From: Athripsodes cinereus
Lineage: Eukaryota; Arthropoda; Insecta; Trichoptera; Leptoceridae
Assembly: GCA_947579605.1 (NCBI GenBank)
Contig: OX388307.1
Coordinates: 14,423,237 to 14,487,236 of the forward strand
DNA length: 64,000 nucleotides
Direction of reading: 5' to 3'
Below the pieces are notes generated by a model. It was given only the letters and a program-made list of their open reading frames with translations, did no database searches and was not told the DNA's origin. Below, one piece after another: positions 49,001 to 56,385 of the stretch (position 1 is its first letter; the number at the start of each line of letters is the position of its first letter). Position numbers and translations under genes: made by a program.

Positions 49001-52000
49001 ATATTTATTATCTAAATTAAAATGAACTTTCATAGTGTTTCCTCTTCGAAAATCGAAAAGTTAATTTATTAATGTCTATTTTCCTAAAGTTATTTCAGCA
49101 CATCATAGATTTTTAATGTTTTTTGTATGTTATAGGTCGTGCAAGATTGGGAGGTATTCCAGTTGGCGTGATAGCTGTAGAAACTAGAACAGTGGAGGTT
49201 ACACTACCAGCTGATCCTGCCAATCCTGACAGTGAAGCCAAGACCATATCGCAGGCTGGACAGGTAATACTATTTTCACTCTCATCTCTGCAGTGAATCC
49301 ATAAACAATATTTCAGTGTAATGAATATATTTTGTGGTTTTAGGTCTGGTTCCCTGACTCAGCATACAAAACCGCACAGGCAATCAATGATTTCTCCAGG
49401 GAAGATCTACCTATCATCATTTTTGCTAATTGGAGAGGATTCAGCGGTGGAATGAAAGGTAAACAGATGAGGAAAGGATCATTAAGAGTGTGTATATATT
49501 TGAAAAAGTGGGTATGTGAATCAAATTCTCAAGGATTTTGGTGCGTTTTGACGAAGAGGAACCGGCATGCATGTATGAGAAATTGTGTGAATGTAGAAAA
49601 ATTATTATGTATAGATAAGCTAATATGACATTTGATTCTCCCTGCCTATCCCACTTGGGATACGGCGTAAGATTGTAGATAAATAGATAAAATGGAAACA
49701 ATTTACTATTATTGTTGAAAAAAGTAGATGGATGTGTGGCAAGTAAAATTATTGTCATGAAATTATATGAATGTAGTGAAAATGAAATATACCTAAGTGT
49801 TCTCTTTCATTTTAATCTCAATAGAGGTATAATTTAGAATAAGATAATATCAGACTGTTACAAACATTTGTATTCTTAGTAAATTGAATGTGTTGGCTAA
49901 TAATATTAGTTATTCCACTGCATTATTGTGGAATAACTGTATATTTTGTTTCAATTTAATTTGATAGAAAATATGTTTTGTTTTAGATATGTACGAACAA
50001 GTAATGAAATTTGGTGCTGAAATAGTGTTTGCTTTACGACGAATAACAAGTCCAGTGCTGGTGTACATACCTCCTGGTGGTGAGCTGAGAGGAGGTGCAT
50101 GGGCTGTGGTAGACCCGACAATTAATCCTTCTTATATGGAGATGTATGCTGATACTGAAGCTAGGTAATAAATTATATGAATACACAAAGTTTTGATACA
50201 TTCAAACAATTTTAATCACAGACATTATTTGCTAGACACATTATTGCAATGTTAGTTATGTTTATGAAAGTGACAAATGAGTGAAAATCTTGCATTAATA
50301 TTTGTTATACATTTTTTTTCATAGGGGTGGTGTATTAGAAGCAGAAGGTTTGGTGGAGGTTAAATATAAGAAGAAGGATCTGCAAAAAACAATGAATAGA
50401 CTAGATGATAATCTCAAAATTCTCCATGAGAAATTGACATCTCTCAAAGAGGCACTAGAGAATGCTAAGGATACCACTTCTGAAGGTAATACTCTGGGTA
50501 AGAATAAAATTTTATTATGTTTGGTAACAACACACGTAAAAGATTTGTTTTTTTTTTTTTAAAAAAAGATATATCTGGGTTTTGTCATAAACCCAAATAC
50601 AACCTTATACACCTTTCACACTAAGCTAAAACCTTGTGCCATGAAAGGGGAGTTTGCCGGCACCTGGGATCGAACCACGGACCCCTTGTTCCGGAGGCCG
50701 AGACTCTACATCCAGGCTACCGACGAACTCAGTGTCTGTCTGAAATAAATATTTGATTTTAATAGTTGTTTTTATTTACTTCAGAAAACGCTGCACAGAT
50801 TAAGAGTGAGATTGCGGCTGTAGAGAAGGAGATTGCAGATAGAGAAAAACATTTGACCCCCATATATCATCAGGTAATATATAAATTTTGTATGGAGTAG
50901 TATCTATAAAATGATCAATTTCCTTGATTTCATACCAAATGTATGAAATATTACTTTTTTCATGCTAACTCATACTGTATGTATTATTAAAAAGTAAACA
51001 TGTCTATAAATTTCTCCACAATTTTTTTTCAGGCTGCTGTGCTATTTGCAGAATTACATGATACTCCAGAAAGAATGTTAGAAAAGGGTACCATTTCTGT
51101 AAGTGTTATTCATTATTTTTCTTATCTTTTGTATATCCTACATTTAATAACAAAAACAGGTGCCCATATTTAATGTTTTTTTCAATAATTGCCCATTTTT
51201 TTTGTTTATCAGTTTACCCTTTGATATTTTATCAAAAGCACTGTATTATTATGTTTACACTAGTAGTCATTGCAATACTTGGGAGAAAATAGTTACTTCA
51301 ATTCTAAAGAGTCACTTATGGAATGTGGGTACTTTATATTTCCTTTTTTAGGAAATAATTCCATGGAGGCGCTCTAGAAATATCTTGTACTGGAGGCTGA
51401 AAAGATTATTAATGGAACACCAGGCTCGTAATAAGTTACTGGCAGCTATACCACATCTCACAGAAGGACAGGCCACAGCTATGCTTAGAAGGTGGTTTGT
51501 TGAAGACCGGGGTGCTACAGAGGTAACTTTTAACACCAAAATTGGATTCTAATCGCACACTTTAAAGACTTTTGACTGTTGTACATATTTGTATAAATCC
51601 TTAAATAAATATTTTAATCCATGTTTGTCCTCAATAGACTCAACAGGCTTATATTCTTGGTTTTGTTTTCAATTTAGGGTTACCAATGGGAGAACTCCAA
51701 TCAATCGGTATGTGAATGGATAGAAAAACAACTATCAGATTCACATTCAGTGATGCAAGAGAACATCAAGGCTGTTATAAAAGACGCACAAGTCAATAAA
51801 ATCAGGGAGAGCTTAGATGTAAGTAGTAATATTTAATTATCTTTTTTGTTTATGTGTTGTTAAACAATCCCTAATTTTTATATTTGATATTTTCAGCAAT
51901 GTCCTGAAGTTGCTATGGATGCTGCTACTGAGTTATTCAGAAGACTATCACCATCTCAGCGAGCGGAATTAATTAGAACTCTTACTCAAGTAGAATTAGA

Positions 52001-52028
52001 AGAAGACAATGCCAGCACACAACATTGA
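20548..52028 (+). CDS. ACC: acetyl-CoA carboxylase, 44 exons, 2457 codons
   Basis: Multidomain biotin enzyme: ATP and bicarbonate carboxylate the bound biotin, and the carboxyl group then passes to acetyl-CoA, giving malonyl-CoA for cytosolic fatty-acid and hydrocarbon synthesis. All 44 exons join in frame with GT-AG introns from the ATG at 20548 to the TGA at 52026-52028. Order: N-terminal regulatory segment (1-176); biotin carboxylase (about 190-720) with the ATP-grasp loop [10 protein letters not shown] around K410 and [11 protein letters not shown] in exon 10; biotinyl domain with VMKM, lysine about 877; central region (about 960-1650); carboxyltransferase (about 1700-2400) with [26 protein letters not shown] and [12 protein letters not shown]. 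Length is normal for animal ACC. An alternative N-terminus probably comes from 13446 and 15005. Regulation by phosphorylation is likely; see exons 1 and 2. Confidence 0.96.
21600..21765 (-). pseudogene. LINE A 3' fragment
   Basis: Plus-strand text ataccctcgtgctatatccc then gggtagagagaacaaaacgc is the reverse complement of the LINE A 3' end (compare 33165-33330). Degenerate. Confidence 0.6.
25025..25050. repeat. (GT)n microsatellite
   Basis: About 13 GT units in ACC intron 1. Confidence 0.9.
26799..26919 (+). CDS. ACC: ACC exon 2
   Basis: Codons 176-216. Begins [12 protein letters not shown], the counterpart of the vertebrate AMPK target SSMSGLHLVK; S180 would be the phosphoserine. Continues into [17 protein letters not shown], the start of biotin carboxylase. 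Confidence 0.95.
27165..27272 (+). CDS. ACC: ACC exon 3
   Basis: Codons 217-252: [20 protein letters not shown] onward, the first beta-alpha unit of biotin carboxylase. Confidence 0.97.
27939..28079 (+). CDS. ACC: ACC exon 4
   Basis: Codons 253-299: [20 protein letters not shown] and the NNNNYAN motif. Confidence 0.97.
28476..28656 (+). CDS. ACC: ACC exon 5
   Basis: Codons 300-360 (last split): [19 protein letters not shown], then [20 protein letters not shown]. Biotin carboxylase core. Confidence 0.97.
28805..28912 (+). CDS. ACC: ACC exon 6
   Basis: Codons 360-396: variable [18 protein letters not shown] then [12 protein letters not shown]. Confidence 0.95.
28996..29090 (+). CDS. ACC: ACC exon 7 (ATP-grasp loop)
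   Basis: Codons 396-427: [19 protein letters not shown]. Glycine-rich ATP-binding loop of the ATP-grasp fold with lysine 410. Confidence 0.97.
29181..29274 (+). CDS. ACC: ACC exon 8
   Basis: Codons 428-459: [17 protein letters not shown] then [14 protein letters not shown]. Confidence 0.97.
29355..29470 (+). CDS. ACC: ACC exon 9
   Basis: Codons 459-497: [20 protein letters not shown], a conserved catalytic stretch of biotin carboxylase. Confidence 0.97.
29490..29640 (+). pseudogene. RTE-like LINE, reverse transcriptase fragment
   Basis: Starts 20 bases after ACC exon 9. Reads [20 protein letters not shown], the typical N-terminal RT segment of LINEs (GKA.G.D.IP.ELLK). Probably the upstream part of the element continued at 30290-31045 and split by the LINE at 29641-30120. 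Confidence 0.6.
29641..30120 (+). pseudogene. jockey/I/CR1-type LINE C-terminus with (TAA)n tail
   Basis: The frame from 29647 reads [39 protein letters not shown] and [18 protein letters not shown], ending at a stop near 30033. A short 3' UTR and a (TAA)n tail follow at 30104-30120. The motif chain is the post-RT region of jockey/I/CR1-group LINEs. 5'-truncated. Confidence 0.7.
30290..31045 (+). pseudogene. RTE-like LINE, RT and C-terminal part
   Basis: Degraded frames give [17 protein letters not shown] (the YADD catalytic box), [34 protein letters not shown] and [19 protein letters not shown]. Multiple stops. Clade assignment is tentative. Confidence 0.65.
31089..31862. repeat. inverted/direct repeat composite in ACC intron 9
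   Basis: Arms of 78 bp at 31089-31166 and 31422-31499 are inverted copies with one mismatch. A roughly 275-bp unit occurs twice in direct orientation (31171-31446 and 31568-31845), nearly identical. Both units contain a 40-codon frame starting ATGGGTAAAGTGCAC in a good context, ending TGA in one and TAA in the other. (TA)n tracts border the block on both sides. Type of element unknown. Confidence 0.7.
31958..32128 (+). CDS. ACC: ACC exon 10
   Basis: Codons 498-554: [17 protein letters not shown], then [18 protein letters not shown]. Catalytic Arg and Glu residues of biotin carboxylase. Confidence 0.97.
32325..32487 (+). CDS. ACC: ACC exon 11
   Basis: Codons 555-609: [20 protein letters not shown], then [16 protein letters not shown]. 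Confidence 0.97.
32575..32737 (+). CDS. ACC: ACC exon 12
   Basis: Codons 609-663: [20 protein letters not shown], then [19 protein letters not shown]. End of the biotin carboxylase C-terminal subdomain. Confidence 0.97.
32885..33137. repeat. A-rich repeat with T/ATTT head
   Basis: Starts (TTTA)n then TCATCATCATCATT and continues A-rich. Similar (TTTA)-led, A-rich blocks lie at 43280-43690 and 47836-48110, so this may be a reversed LINE tail. Low certainty. Confidence 0.3.
33150..34523 (-). mobile_element. 5'-truncated LINE A with 12-bp target duplication
   Basis: Flanked by identical ctgcgcgtgata at 33138-33149 and 34524-34535. The minus strand holds RT blocks [58 protein letters not shown] and [13 protein letters not shown]. 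These are followed by [28 protein letters not shown] and a C-terminus [14 protein letters not shown]. One frameshift (about 34161-34221) breaks the frame, and the element starts inside the RT, so it is dead. The 3' end is a TAG/TATAG repeat. Related fragments lie at 15265, 16995, 21600, 49470 and 56386. RTE-like by motif; clade not certain. Confidence 0.85.
35365..35509 (+). CDS. ACC: ACC exon 13
   Basis: Codons 663-711: [20 protein letters not shown], then WLDALISER. Ends in agg followed by gtatgt. Confidence 0.97.
36005..36114 (+). CDS. ACC: ACC exon 14
   Basis: Codons 712-748: [20 protein letters not shown], then FQIFQTALE. Confidence 0.95.
36200..36366 (+). CDS. ACC: ACC exon 15
   Basis: Codons 748-804: [20 protein letters not shown] then [20 protein letters not shown]. 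The acceptor must be the tttaag before 36200 to keep the frame. Confidence 0.95.
36451..36662 (+). CDS. ACC: ACC exon 16
   Basis: Codons 804-874: [20 protein letters not shown], then [19 protein letters not shown], the first half of the biotinyl (lipoyl-like) domain. Confidence 0.97.
37248..37497 (+). CDS. ACC: ACC exon 17 (biotin lysine)
   Basis: Codons 875-958. Opens [15 protein letters not shown]877 in VMKM is the expected biotin attachment site. Continues through [20 protein letters not shown]. Confidence 0.98.
37665..37908 (+). CDS. ACC: ACC exon 18
   Basis: Codons 958-1039: [20 protein letters not shown], then [20 protein letters not shown]. Start of the ACC central region. Confidence 0.97.
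38126..38405 (+). CDS. ACC: ACC exon 19
   Basis: Codons 1039-1132: [20 protein letters not shown], then [20 protein letters not shown] and [12 protein letters not shown]. Confidence 0.97.
38645..38773 (+). CDS. ACC: ACC exon 20
   Basis: Codons 1133-1175: [20 protein letters not shown] onward to ALRARQ. Confidence 0.97.
38858..38996 (-). repeat. repeat family B
   Basis: In ACC intron 20. On the minus strand it carries gatgaggtttgccacccatc, a block shared with 41114-41147, and ends gggatatgccgtgatgg with a TATAG repeat. Followed on the plus strand by (TGAT)n. Confidence 0.55.
39051..39233 (+). CDS. ACC: ACC exon 21
   Basis: Codons 1176-1236: [20 protein letters not shown], then [20 protein letters not shown]. 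Confidence 0.97.
39417..39746 (+). CDS. ACC: ACC exon 22
   Basis: Codons 1237-1346, the largest exon after exon 1: [19 protein letters not shown], then [15 protein letters not shown]. Confidence 0.97.
39870..39977 (+). CDS. ACC: ACC exon 23
   Basis: Codons 1347-1382: Ser-rich [19 protein letters not shown], then [16 protein letters not shown] second good donor (aat then gtaagc) after 39926 would shorten the exon by 51 bases without changing frame. Confidence 0.9.
40070..40227 (+). CDS. ACC: ACC exon 24
   Basis: Codons 1383-1435: [20 protein letters not shown], then [13 protein letters not shown]. Confidence 0.97.
40337..40517 (+). CDS. ACC: ACC exon 25
   Basis: Codons 1435-1495: [20 protein letters not shown], then [20 protein letters not shown]. 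Confidence 0.97.
40654..40769 (+). CDS. ACC: ACC exon 26
   Basis: Codons 1496-1534: [20 protein letters not shown], then [13 protein letters not shown]. Confidence 0.97.
41006..41150 (+). repeat. repeat family B
   Basis: In ACC intron 26: cgtggagcacccggcaaag, then atgaggtttaccacccatcc. Confidence 0.5.
41197..41317 (+). CDS. ACC: ACC exon 27
   Basis: Codons 1534-1574: [20 protein letters not shown], then [19 protein letters not shown]. Confidence 0.97.
41504..41707 (+). CDS. ACC: ACC exon 28
   Basis: Codons 1575-1642: [20 protein letters not shown], then [20 protein letters not shown]. Confidence 0.97.
41880..41981 (+). CDS. ACC: ACC exon 29
   Basis: Codons 1643-1676: [20 protein letters not shown], then [13 protein letters not shown]. 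Lead-in to carboxyltransferase. Confidence 0.97.
42110..42313 (+). CDS. ACC: ACC exon 30
   Basis: Codons 1677-1744: [20 protein letters not shown], then [20 protein letters not shown]. Start of carboxyltransferase. Confidence 0.97.
42396..42566 (+). CDS. ACC: ACC exon 31
   Basis: Codons 1745-1801: [20 protein letters not shown], then [19 protein letters not shown]. Confidence 0.97.
42671..42890 (+). CDS. ACC: ACC exon 32
   Basis: Codons 1802-1875: [20 protein letters not shown], then [13 protein letters not shown] and [10 protein letters not shown]. Carboxyltransferase N-subdomain. Confidence 0.98.
42905..44985 (+). pseudogene. R1-clade LINE, 5'-truncated and interrupted (copy 1)
   Basis: Starts at the RT catalytic box ([11 protein letters not shown], about 42918). 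It continues [20 protein letters not shown] and [20 protein letters not shown], is broken by an A-rich insertion (43280-43690), then resumes [37 protein letters not shown] and the zinc-knuckle region [18 protein letters not shown]. The last Cys of the knuckle is changed to Phe. The 3' UTR ends gtccttcaatgtattt. The whole element is far richer in GC than the ACC exons around it. Confidence 0.75.
43280..43690. repeat. A-rich insertion inside the R1-like LINE
   Basis: About 410 bp starting with T/(TTTA)n and then A-rich, splitting the LINE reading frame between IYRAT and QVTYAARVW. Looks like a reversed retroelement tail. Flanking duplication not found. Confidence 0.5.
45040..45178 (+). CDS. ACC: ACC exon 33
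   Basis: Codons 1875-1921: [20 protein letters not shown], then [16 protein letters not shown]. Confidence 0.97.
45276..45489 (+). CDS. ACC: ACC exon 34
   Basis: Codons 1921-1992: [20 protein letters not shown], then [17 protein letters not shown] and [12 protein letters not shown]. Confidence 0.98.
45573..47809. mobile_element. DNA-transposon-like element with 37-bp inverted ends
   Basis: In ACC intron 34. The left end reads atatcgtcggtttacaatga then aatccactaactcca; the right end at 47774-47809 is its inverted copy with two mismatches. Subterminal boxes of the form gtggattttctctgta recur near 45816, 47533, 47608, 47701 and 47783. An R1-like LINE tail (46505-47235) lies inside. No transposase seen; superfamily unknown. 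Confidence 0.65.
46505..47235 (+). pseudogene. R1-clade LINE 3' end (copy 2)
   Basis: Reads [19 protein letters not shown], then SAEHILREC (zinc knuckle intact), followed by a 3' UTR collinear with 44380-44960, including cccgacttctgagatatccg. 5'-truncated. Confidence 0.75.
47836..48110. repeat. A-rich repeat with T/ATTT head
   Basis: Starts T(n)ATTTATT and continues A-rich, like 32885 and 43280. Contains ttcacggcgctagcctttta. Confidence 0.3.
48296..48358 (+). repeat. repeat family B next to a splice acceptor
   Basis: Reads cgtggagcttctggcaaa through taagtttttgagtgtc and stops about 12 bases before the acceptor of ACC exon 35, so it lies in the region where the branch point and pyrimidine tract should be. 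Confidence 0.55.
48371..48575 (+). CDS. ACC: ACC exon 35
   Basis: Codons 1993-2061: [20 protein letters not shown], then [19 protein letters not shown] and [15 protein letters not shown]. Confidence 0.97.
48662..48701 (-). ncRNA. hammerhead ribozyme-like motif (left arm)
   Basis: Minus-strand twin of 48918-48957 within the left inverted arm, with the same core, stems and GAAA. Confidence 0.7.
48918..48957 (+). ncRNA. hammerhead ribozyme-like motif (right arm)
   Basis: Stem I TATTA (48918-48922), core CTGAAGA (48923-48929), extra T, stem II GGAC/GTCC around loop GTAT (48931-48942), GAAA (48943-48946), palindromic stem III AGCT (48947-48950), TT (predicted cleavage after 48952), and stem I partner TAATA (48953-48957). 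Compared with 1761-1797, both sides of stem I and stem III have changed yet still pair, the core N differs, and stem II and GAAA are kept. Confidence 0.75.
49136..49263 (+). CDS. ACC: ACC exon 36
   Basis: Codons 2061-2103: [20 protein letters not shown], then [17 protein letters not shown]. Carboxyltransferase C-subdomain. Confidence 0.98.
49344..49458 (+). CDS. ACC: ACC exon 37
   Basis: Codons 2104-2142: [20 protein letters not shown], then [15 protein letters not shown]. Confidence 0.98.
49470..49690 (+). pseudogene. LINE A 3' fragment in ACC intron 37
   Basis: gtgaatcaaattctcaagga, then catgcatgtatgagaaattg and cctatcccacttgggatacg match the LINE A C-terminus and 3' UTR with small deletions. 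Confidence 0.6.
49987..50164 (+). CDS. ACC: ACC exon 38
   Basis: Codons 2142-2201: [20 protein letters not shown], then [18 protein letters not shown] and [10 protein letters not shown]. Confidence 0.97.
50325..50497 (+). CDS. ACC: ACC exon 39
   Basis: Codons 2201-2259: [20 protein letters not shown], then a Lys/Glu-rich linker. An upstream donor after 50485 (gaag then gtaata) would remove four residues in frame. Confidence 0.93.
50541..50735 (-). repeat. tRNA-derived SINE
   Basis: The minus strand begins with a tRNA-like head: an A-box-like TAGCCTGGATG, then the B box GGTTCGATCCC about 40 bases later. A tail follows, ending acccagatatatcttttttt and A(n). A and B boxes are the internal RNA polymerase III promoter. 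Partial copy at 8903-8984. Confidence 0.75.
50785..50873 (+). CDS. ACC: ACC exon 40
   Basis: Codons 2259-2288: [20 protein letters not shown], then [10 protein letters not shown]. Confidence 0.96.
51033..51098 (+). CDS. ACC: ACC exon 41
   Basis: Codons 2289-2310: [20 protein letters not shown]. Only 22 codons. Confidence 0.96.
51352..51522 (+). CDS. ACC: ACC exon 42
   Basis: Codons 2311-2367: [20 protein letters not shown], then [19 protein letters not shown]. Confidence 0.97.
51678..51818 (+). CDS. ACC: ACC exon 43
   Basis: Codons 2368-2414: [20 protein letters not shown] onward. Confidence 0.96.
51897..52028 (+). CDS. ACC: ACC exon 44 (last)
   Basis: Codons 2415-2457 and stop: [20 protein letters not shown], then [20 protein letters not shown] at 52026. 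Confidence 0.97.
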   Translation, partial: QCPEVAMDAATELFRRLSPSQRAELIRTLTQVELEEDNASTQH

Positions 52029-52275
52029 AATGTAATACACATCCACACATAGTGCATTGTCTCTCACTCTTTTTGCATAATTACTAATCTATCTTGATAT
52101 TGGCAATGAAATTTAATATTTTAGTATATTTTTGAATTGTTGAAAATTATTATAATATATTGTTACATATTATTTCAATATAAAATATTGTTAGATGATG
52201 TTTAATTCAAACGGTGCAACATATAGGTATACAGTATGTTAAACTTGAGACTCAATAAAATTAATATTTCAATTA
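52029..52275 (+). terminator. ACC 3' UTR and poly(A) signal
   Basis: AT-rich 3' UTR with AATAAA at 52254-52259; cleavage is expected 10-25 bases later. Confidence 0.75.
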
Positions 52276-52919
52276 TGTACTATTCCATATTTTGTTGTTT
52301 ATTTGTTATATTTTTTTCTACTTTGTTATTAGCTGATTTGTAAGTATATGAATACTATTCTGTATGTGATTGAGTATTGTTATAATGTCTTTTTTTATGA
52401 ATTTTATAAAGACATTGTGATATTGTTGTTAATCTTATTTCTTTCTGTTAATTTAATGAAATGAATTATATTTTTTCTATTCTTACATGTGATTAATTCG
52501 TCTTTAATTTTTTAAGTTAGCGCTGATTCTAATGTCAACCTCAACCATGACATTATACAAGCTGTGAAAGTAGAATAGAAAAAGTTCTTTGTACATATTA
52601 TTATTTATTTTGTCTTTAACAATATAGATCACTGCCAATATATTTGTCATATTTTTTTTACTAGAGTAATAGTTTCTCAAGGGCATACGGACTCAACTAT
52701 ATGTCATGAATGTTTAAATGTTAGTAATGATTATTACATTAGTGAAATTGTTTGTCAGAGTAATACAAAATAACAGACCGAATGGAAACATTAACTTAAA
52801 TGAAAGAGATATAAACTGAATTTAGAATCACTCAAAAGTCTGAATGAGTGCTTTGCAACTATAAATCGAATATTCAATAATAATATGGAAGATTTATGTA
52901 TGGTGCCGTTTAATGATCG

Positions 52920-54080
52920 GTGATCATTTCAAAGGCCTCATGACTTCTGAAGGTTTTCAATTCATCGTTGTGGTAGTAGGCTGGTTCTTAGGTCCGCTGG
53001 TAATCTATTTCAGGCAGTTAACCTTACGATGCTAAAGGTCCTCTCTGGTATTTTGGAAGTGTTTGGCCTGTTGGGTTTTACAAGTTTGTTGACAGCAGTG
53101 GAACGGGAGATACAGTTTGAACTCCACTCTTTCTGGGATTCTTAGCCAATGTAGATCCTTTAGTAATGGTGTTGTAGCAGCGCTCGTTATCTCTGTTAAC
53201 TCTCCTGGCGGTAGCTCTGAAGGCTATCTGAAAATGCTTGGATCTGAGGCAGTCCTGTACAAAAAATGTTTCAATAGTCTAGACAAGGGACGATGAAGGC
53301 AGCAACCAGACTTCACAGCAACTATAGATAAATGTCTTAATAATATATGCGATTGGAGACTATAGAAGAAGGCTGTGCTTATCGTCCTCGACACTTGGGC
53401 CTCCATAGGGAGTGGTCCATCCAGTCCACTCTGCGGAGGACAGATAAGGTGTTTAAAATAGAGAATGGTTTGATGTCCAAAAGATGTTTCCATACAGGAG
53501 AGGAAACCCACATAAATTCTGGCTTGGTTGGATTAAATTTTAGATGTATATAAGGTTGTTTGAGAGTTTTGTCACACACTGGACAGTGGTAGCCATTAGG
53601 TCATATCATTGATCGGGATTACAGAAACCAACAAGGACACAATTGTCAGCAAATTCATAGTTTCGCATTCTGCAAGAACTGATCCTTGTAGAATACCTTG
53701 AGTAACAAATGTCATCATCGGTTGAGCCAGATATGATCTTCATAGACCCTCTTATGTTGCCCAGATAAAAGTTCAGCCACCCCCAAAGCAGTCCCATGAA
53801 AGATGTGTTGAAGGCTGTTTTGTTTCAGATATTGTTTCATGATCTATGGTGTCATAGATCATGATGGTGTCAAAGGCAGCGCTCATGTCGAGGACTGTTA
53901 CCAGGCCAATGTTTCCTGAAGCAATGCCTCAAGTCAGTTTTGTGAGGGACAGATTCGGTGGAGTGGTGTTTTTTATAATCGAATTGGTACCTTTGATATA
54001 GGTTTTTACTCTCAAGGTAGGTTTTCAGCTGGGATGCAATTACACAGAGATCTGTTGGTAATTATTTGCGTCATCGGCAT
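52920..54080 (-). pseudogene. degenerate CR1-like LINE, RT region
   Basis: On the minus strand, broken frames near 53910-53650 give NIGLVTVLDMSAAFDT, YDTIDHETI and TQGILQGSVL. These are the LDLSAAFDTVDH and GVPQGSVLGP blocks of CR1-group reverse transcriptases. Many frameshifts. The small frames at 53224-53797 are pieces of it. Confidence 0.6.
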
Positions 54081-54249
54081 CAAGTGTGCTTTATTTTGAG
54101 TAGTCGAATGACATGCGACACTTCTAAAAGTGACAATACAATTTCACGCAACTGTATTGTTGTTTTATCATTCGTCATATGTAGGTCTCCAGCAATCTGG
54201 ATAACCTTTTCTGGTAAAATATCTGAATAGTGACAAAATCAGAGGATTA

Positions 54250-54990
54250 GAGGTGTTGAGGAAAATGGTCATGTTGTTAAAAAAAATATCTTCAAGTAGA
54301 AAAACTTTATTTTCTTTCCATTATGTAGTTTTACGACACTTACAAGTTGGTAATATTGTTAAGAGTGCTTTTATAGATTGATACGGTGGTCTTATTAAAT
54401 GGTGCAATATCTGGAGGATTATGGAATATAAAAGATTAGGGATGATTGAGTATTTTTTGAGTAACAAATTTAGTTTTAAGGTAAATATTTATAGTTATTT
54501 ATGCCTAGTTATATCTCTTATTGAATTTAAAACATTAATAATATTTTATTGCATTTTTCCAATTGATTGAATTGTAAGGTACACAATGGATTGATTACAT
54601 TTACAACTATTAAACCAATATAGTTAAAATATTCAGGATATTAGTTTCTTGTTGTATGGACCAGTAATGAACAAATAGGCATTAATTTACAATAAAATCT
54701 TGAGGTGTGATTCATATTTATGTATTTTAAGATTTTTTCTTTATTCATCTTTATTGAATGGTGGCATCTTTCTCTGGTATCAATCTGGCATAAAAGTCAC
54801 AATAATTTATACATATCATATTTTGTACTATGATCGATTGACCTGTAATATGCATAATTTTTTCATTTTCACATACTTCTATCAAATTTGTTGTATCACA
54901 GTTGTTTTTGTATTTTTCTATTGAATTTTTTATTATGTTAACAGTTTAGAATCACAAATTTATGTAGAGGGTTCTGTAACAAGCATTTTT
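54250..54990. other. intergenic, nothing recognised
   Basis: AT-rich, no recognisable feature. Confidence 0.4.
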
Positions 54991-54994
54991 GTAA

Positions 54995-55150
54995 TTATTC
55001 TTTTATAATAAAAATAATAATAATAAAAATCTTTATTGCACAAAAAAACAAACATTATTAAAACACAAGCATTGCAGAACCAGACAAATAAATTTGTGCA
55101 ATGGGCGAGTTTATCGCAGAAGCGCGATATCTTCCAACTAACCCATTTTA
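54995..55150 (-). repeat. LINE tail (reversed)
   Basis: Starts (AATAAT)n aaaatctttattgcac and continues gcaatgggcgagtttatc, typical of a retroelement 3' end in reverse orientation. Confidence 0.4.
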
Positions 55151-55846
55151 TCACATTTATAAAAAAAGTTCTATAACAAAATATTTCTCATGTTCACTCA
55201 TAAAACAATGATCATCACAATATTTATATGCTGTGCTGTCAGACCGTCCAATCACATGGGGCTTACTAATTTTTGTTTCTCAGAATTGTAAGTAGGCGTA
55301 TACCTCAGATGAAAAAATTGTTTTTTTTTTCATGAGTATGTACAAAAATAGTGTGGTGTAATTTTTTTAATTCCTAGCCTGATTTTAATGTCTTTATATT
55401 TTTGTTGTCTCATATACTTATTGACTTTTATATATAATGTGATTTATATAACAACGCATTCAATAATCATGTGTTTTGCAAATAAATATTTTTGGTTTAT
55501 TTATTTGTATGTTTTATTTATATTTACTTGGATCTGTGTGTGTGTTCTTTCAGCGCAATAGTTTAACTCATTCTTACTTGTCTGATAAATTATTGTCAGC
55601 CAGTATTACTTTATGTTCAAAGTAGAATGATTTGCTTAAGCATCAGAAGAAAAATGGTGAGGTGGAGGGTCACACTTTGAATTCTCTGTGACTTTTATTG
55701 GTTTTGTCTTAATAAGATAAAATCGTATTAAGTAGCTTGGTGTATTATGTCTCAGAGGAAATAGTTGGGAGGTAAGAGATCTGGGGAATTTTGTTCTGAT
55801 TGTATGTCCCGCCACCTGAAAGTTGAATAAGGCTATTTACTGAATA

Positions 55847-56080
55847 GTTAGATGATTAGTTAAATGCCGGGGTTCAATTAATAGGCTAACAGAAGTCTAG
55901 CCGGAGTATTCAAATGCAACGCTTAATAGTCCTAGTGTCACAGTGCTAAATAAAGAAACTAAATTTCAACAATCGTGCTAATTTTGAAAAGACAGAACAT
56001 AATAAGGTGTGTCATTGTGATTTAACAAAATGGCTAGGCATTCAATTGAATGCTGGCATTTAACTAACCACCTAGCCATT
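55847..56080. repeat. possible small inverted-repeat element
   Basis: gattagttaaatgcc at the left and its inverted form ggcatttaactaacc at the right, plus an internal hairpin aaatggctagg/cctagccattt. Weak. Confidence 0.35.
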
Positions 56081-56385
56081 TAGTTAACTGGCATATCAGA
56101 CTATCGGAAACATACACCGTGGTGTAAGATATATATGTATAGGTGTAAATAAATATAGGATTGAGTCATATTTAATTTTAAAACTTTTATTCTTTTTAAG
56201 GTCATCCACTCATTTGCGAGTGATTTAGATAAGTCTAGGACTAAAGATCACATAGATATTATGTAGGTTATTATTTTCTTTTTCGGGTTTTCAATGCATT
56301 TTGTATGCATAGCATGTATTTTTTGACATAATTTATGAGAATTTTATTATTGGTATATGGGTACTATGTAGATATACATAAATGT

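Larger units (their letters stand above)
48599..49063 (+). mobile_element. second mini Penelope-like element with inverted terminal repeats
   Basis: In ACC intron 35, starting 23 bases after the exon 35 donor. Arms of 121 bp (48599-48719 and 48900-49020) are perfect or nearly perfect inverted copies, each with a hammerhead motif. The interior encodes [16 protein letters not shown] then YPPTPPT, which fits the worn LLE-region and proline-rich tail of the element at 1369. A 39-bp block beginning aactttcatagtgtttcctc occurs directly after each arm (48725-48763 and 49025-49063). Confidence 0.72.
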
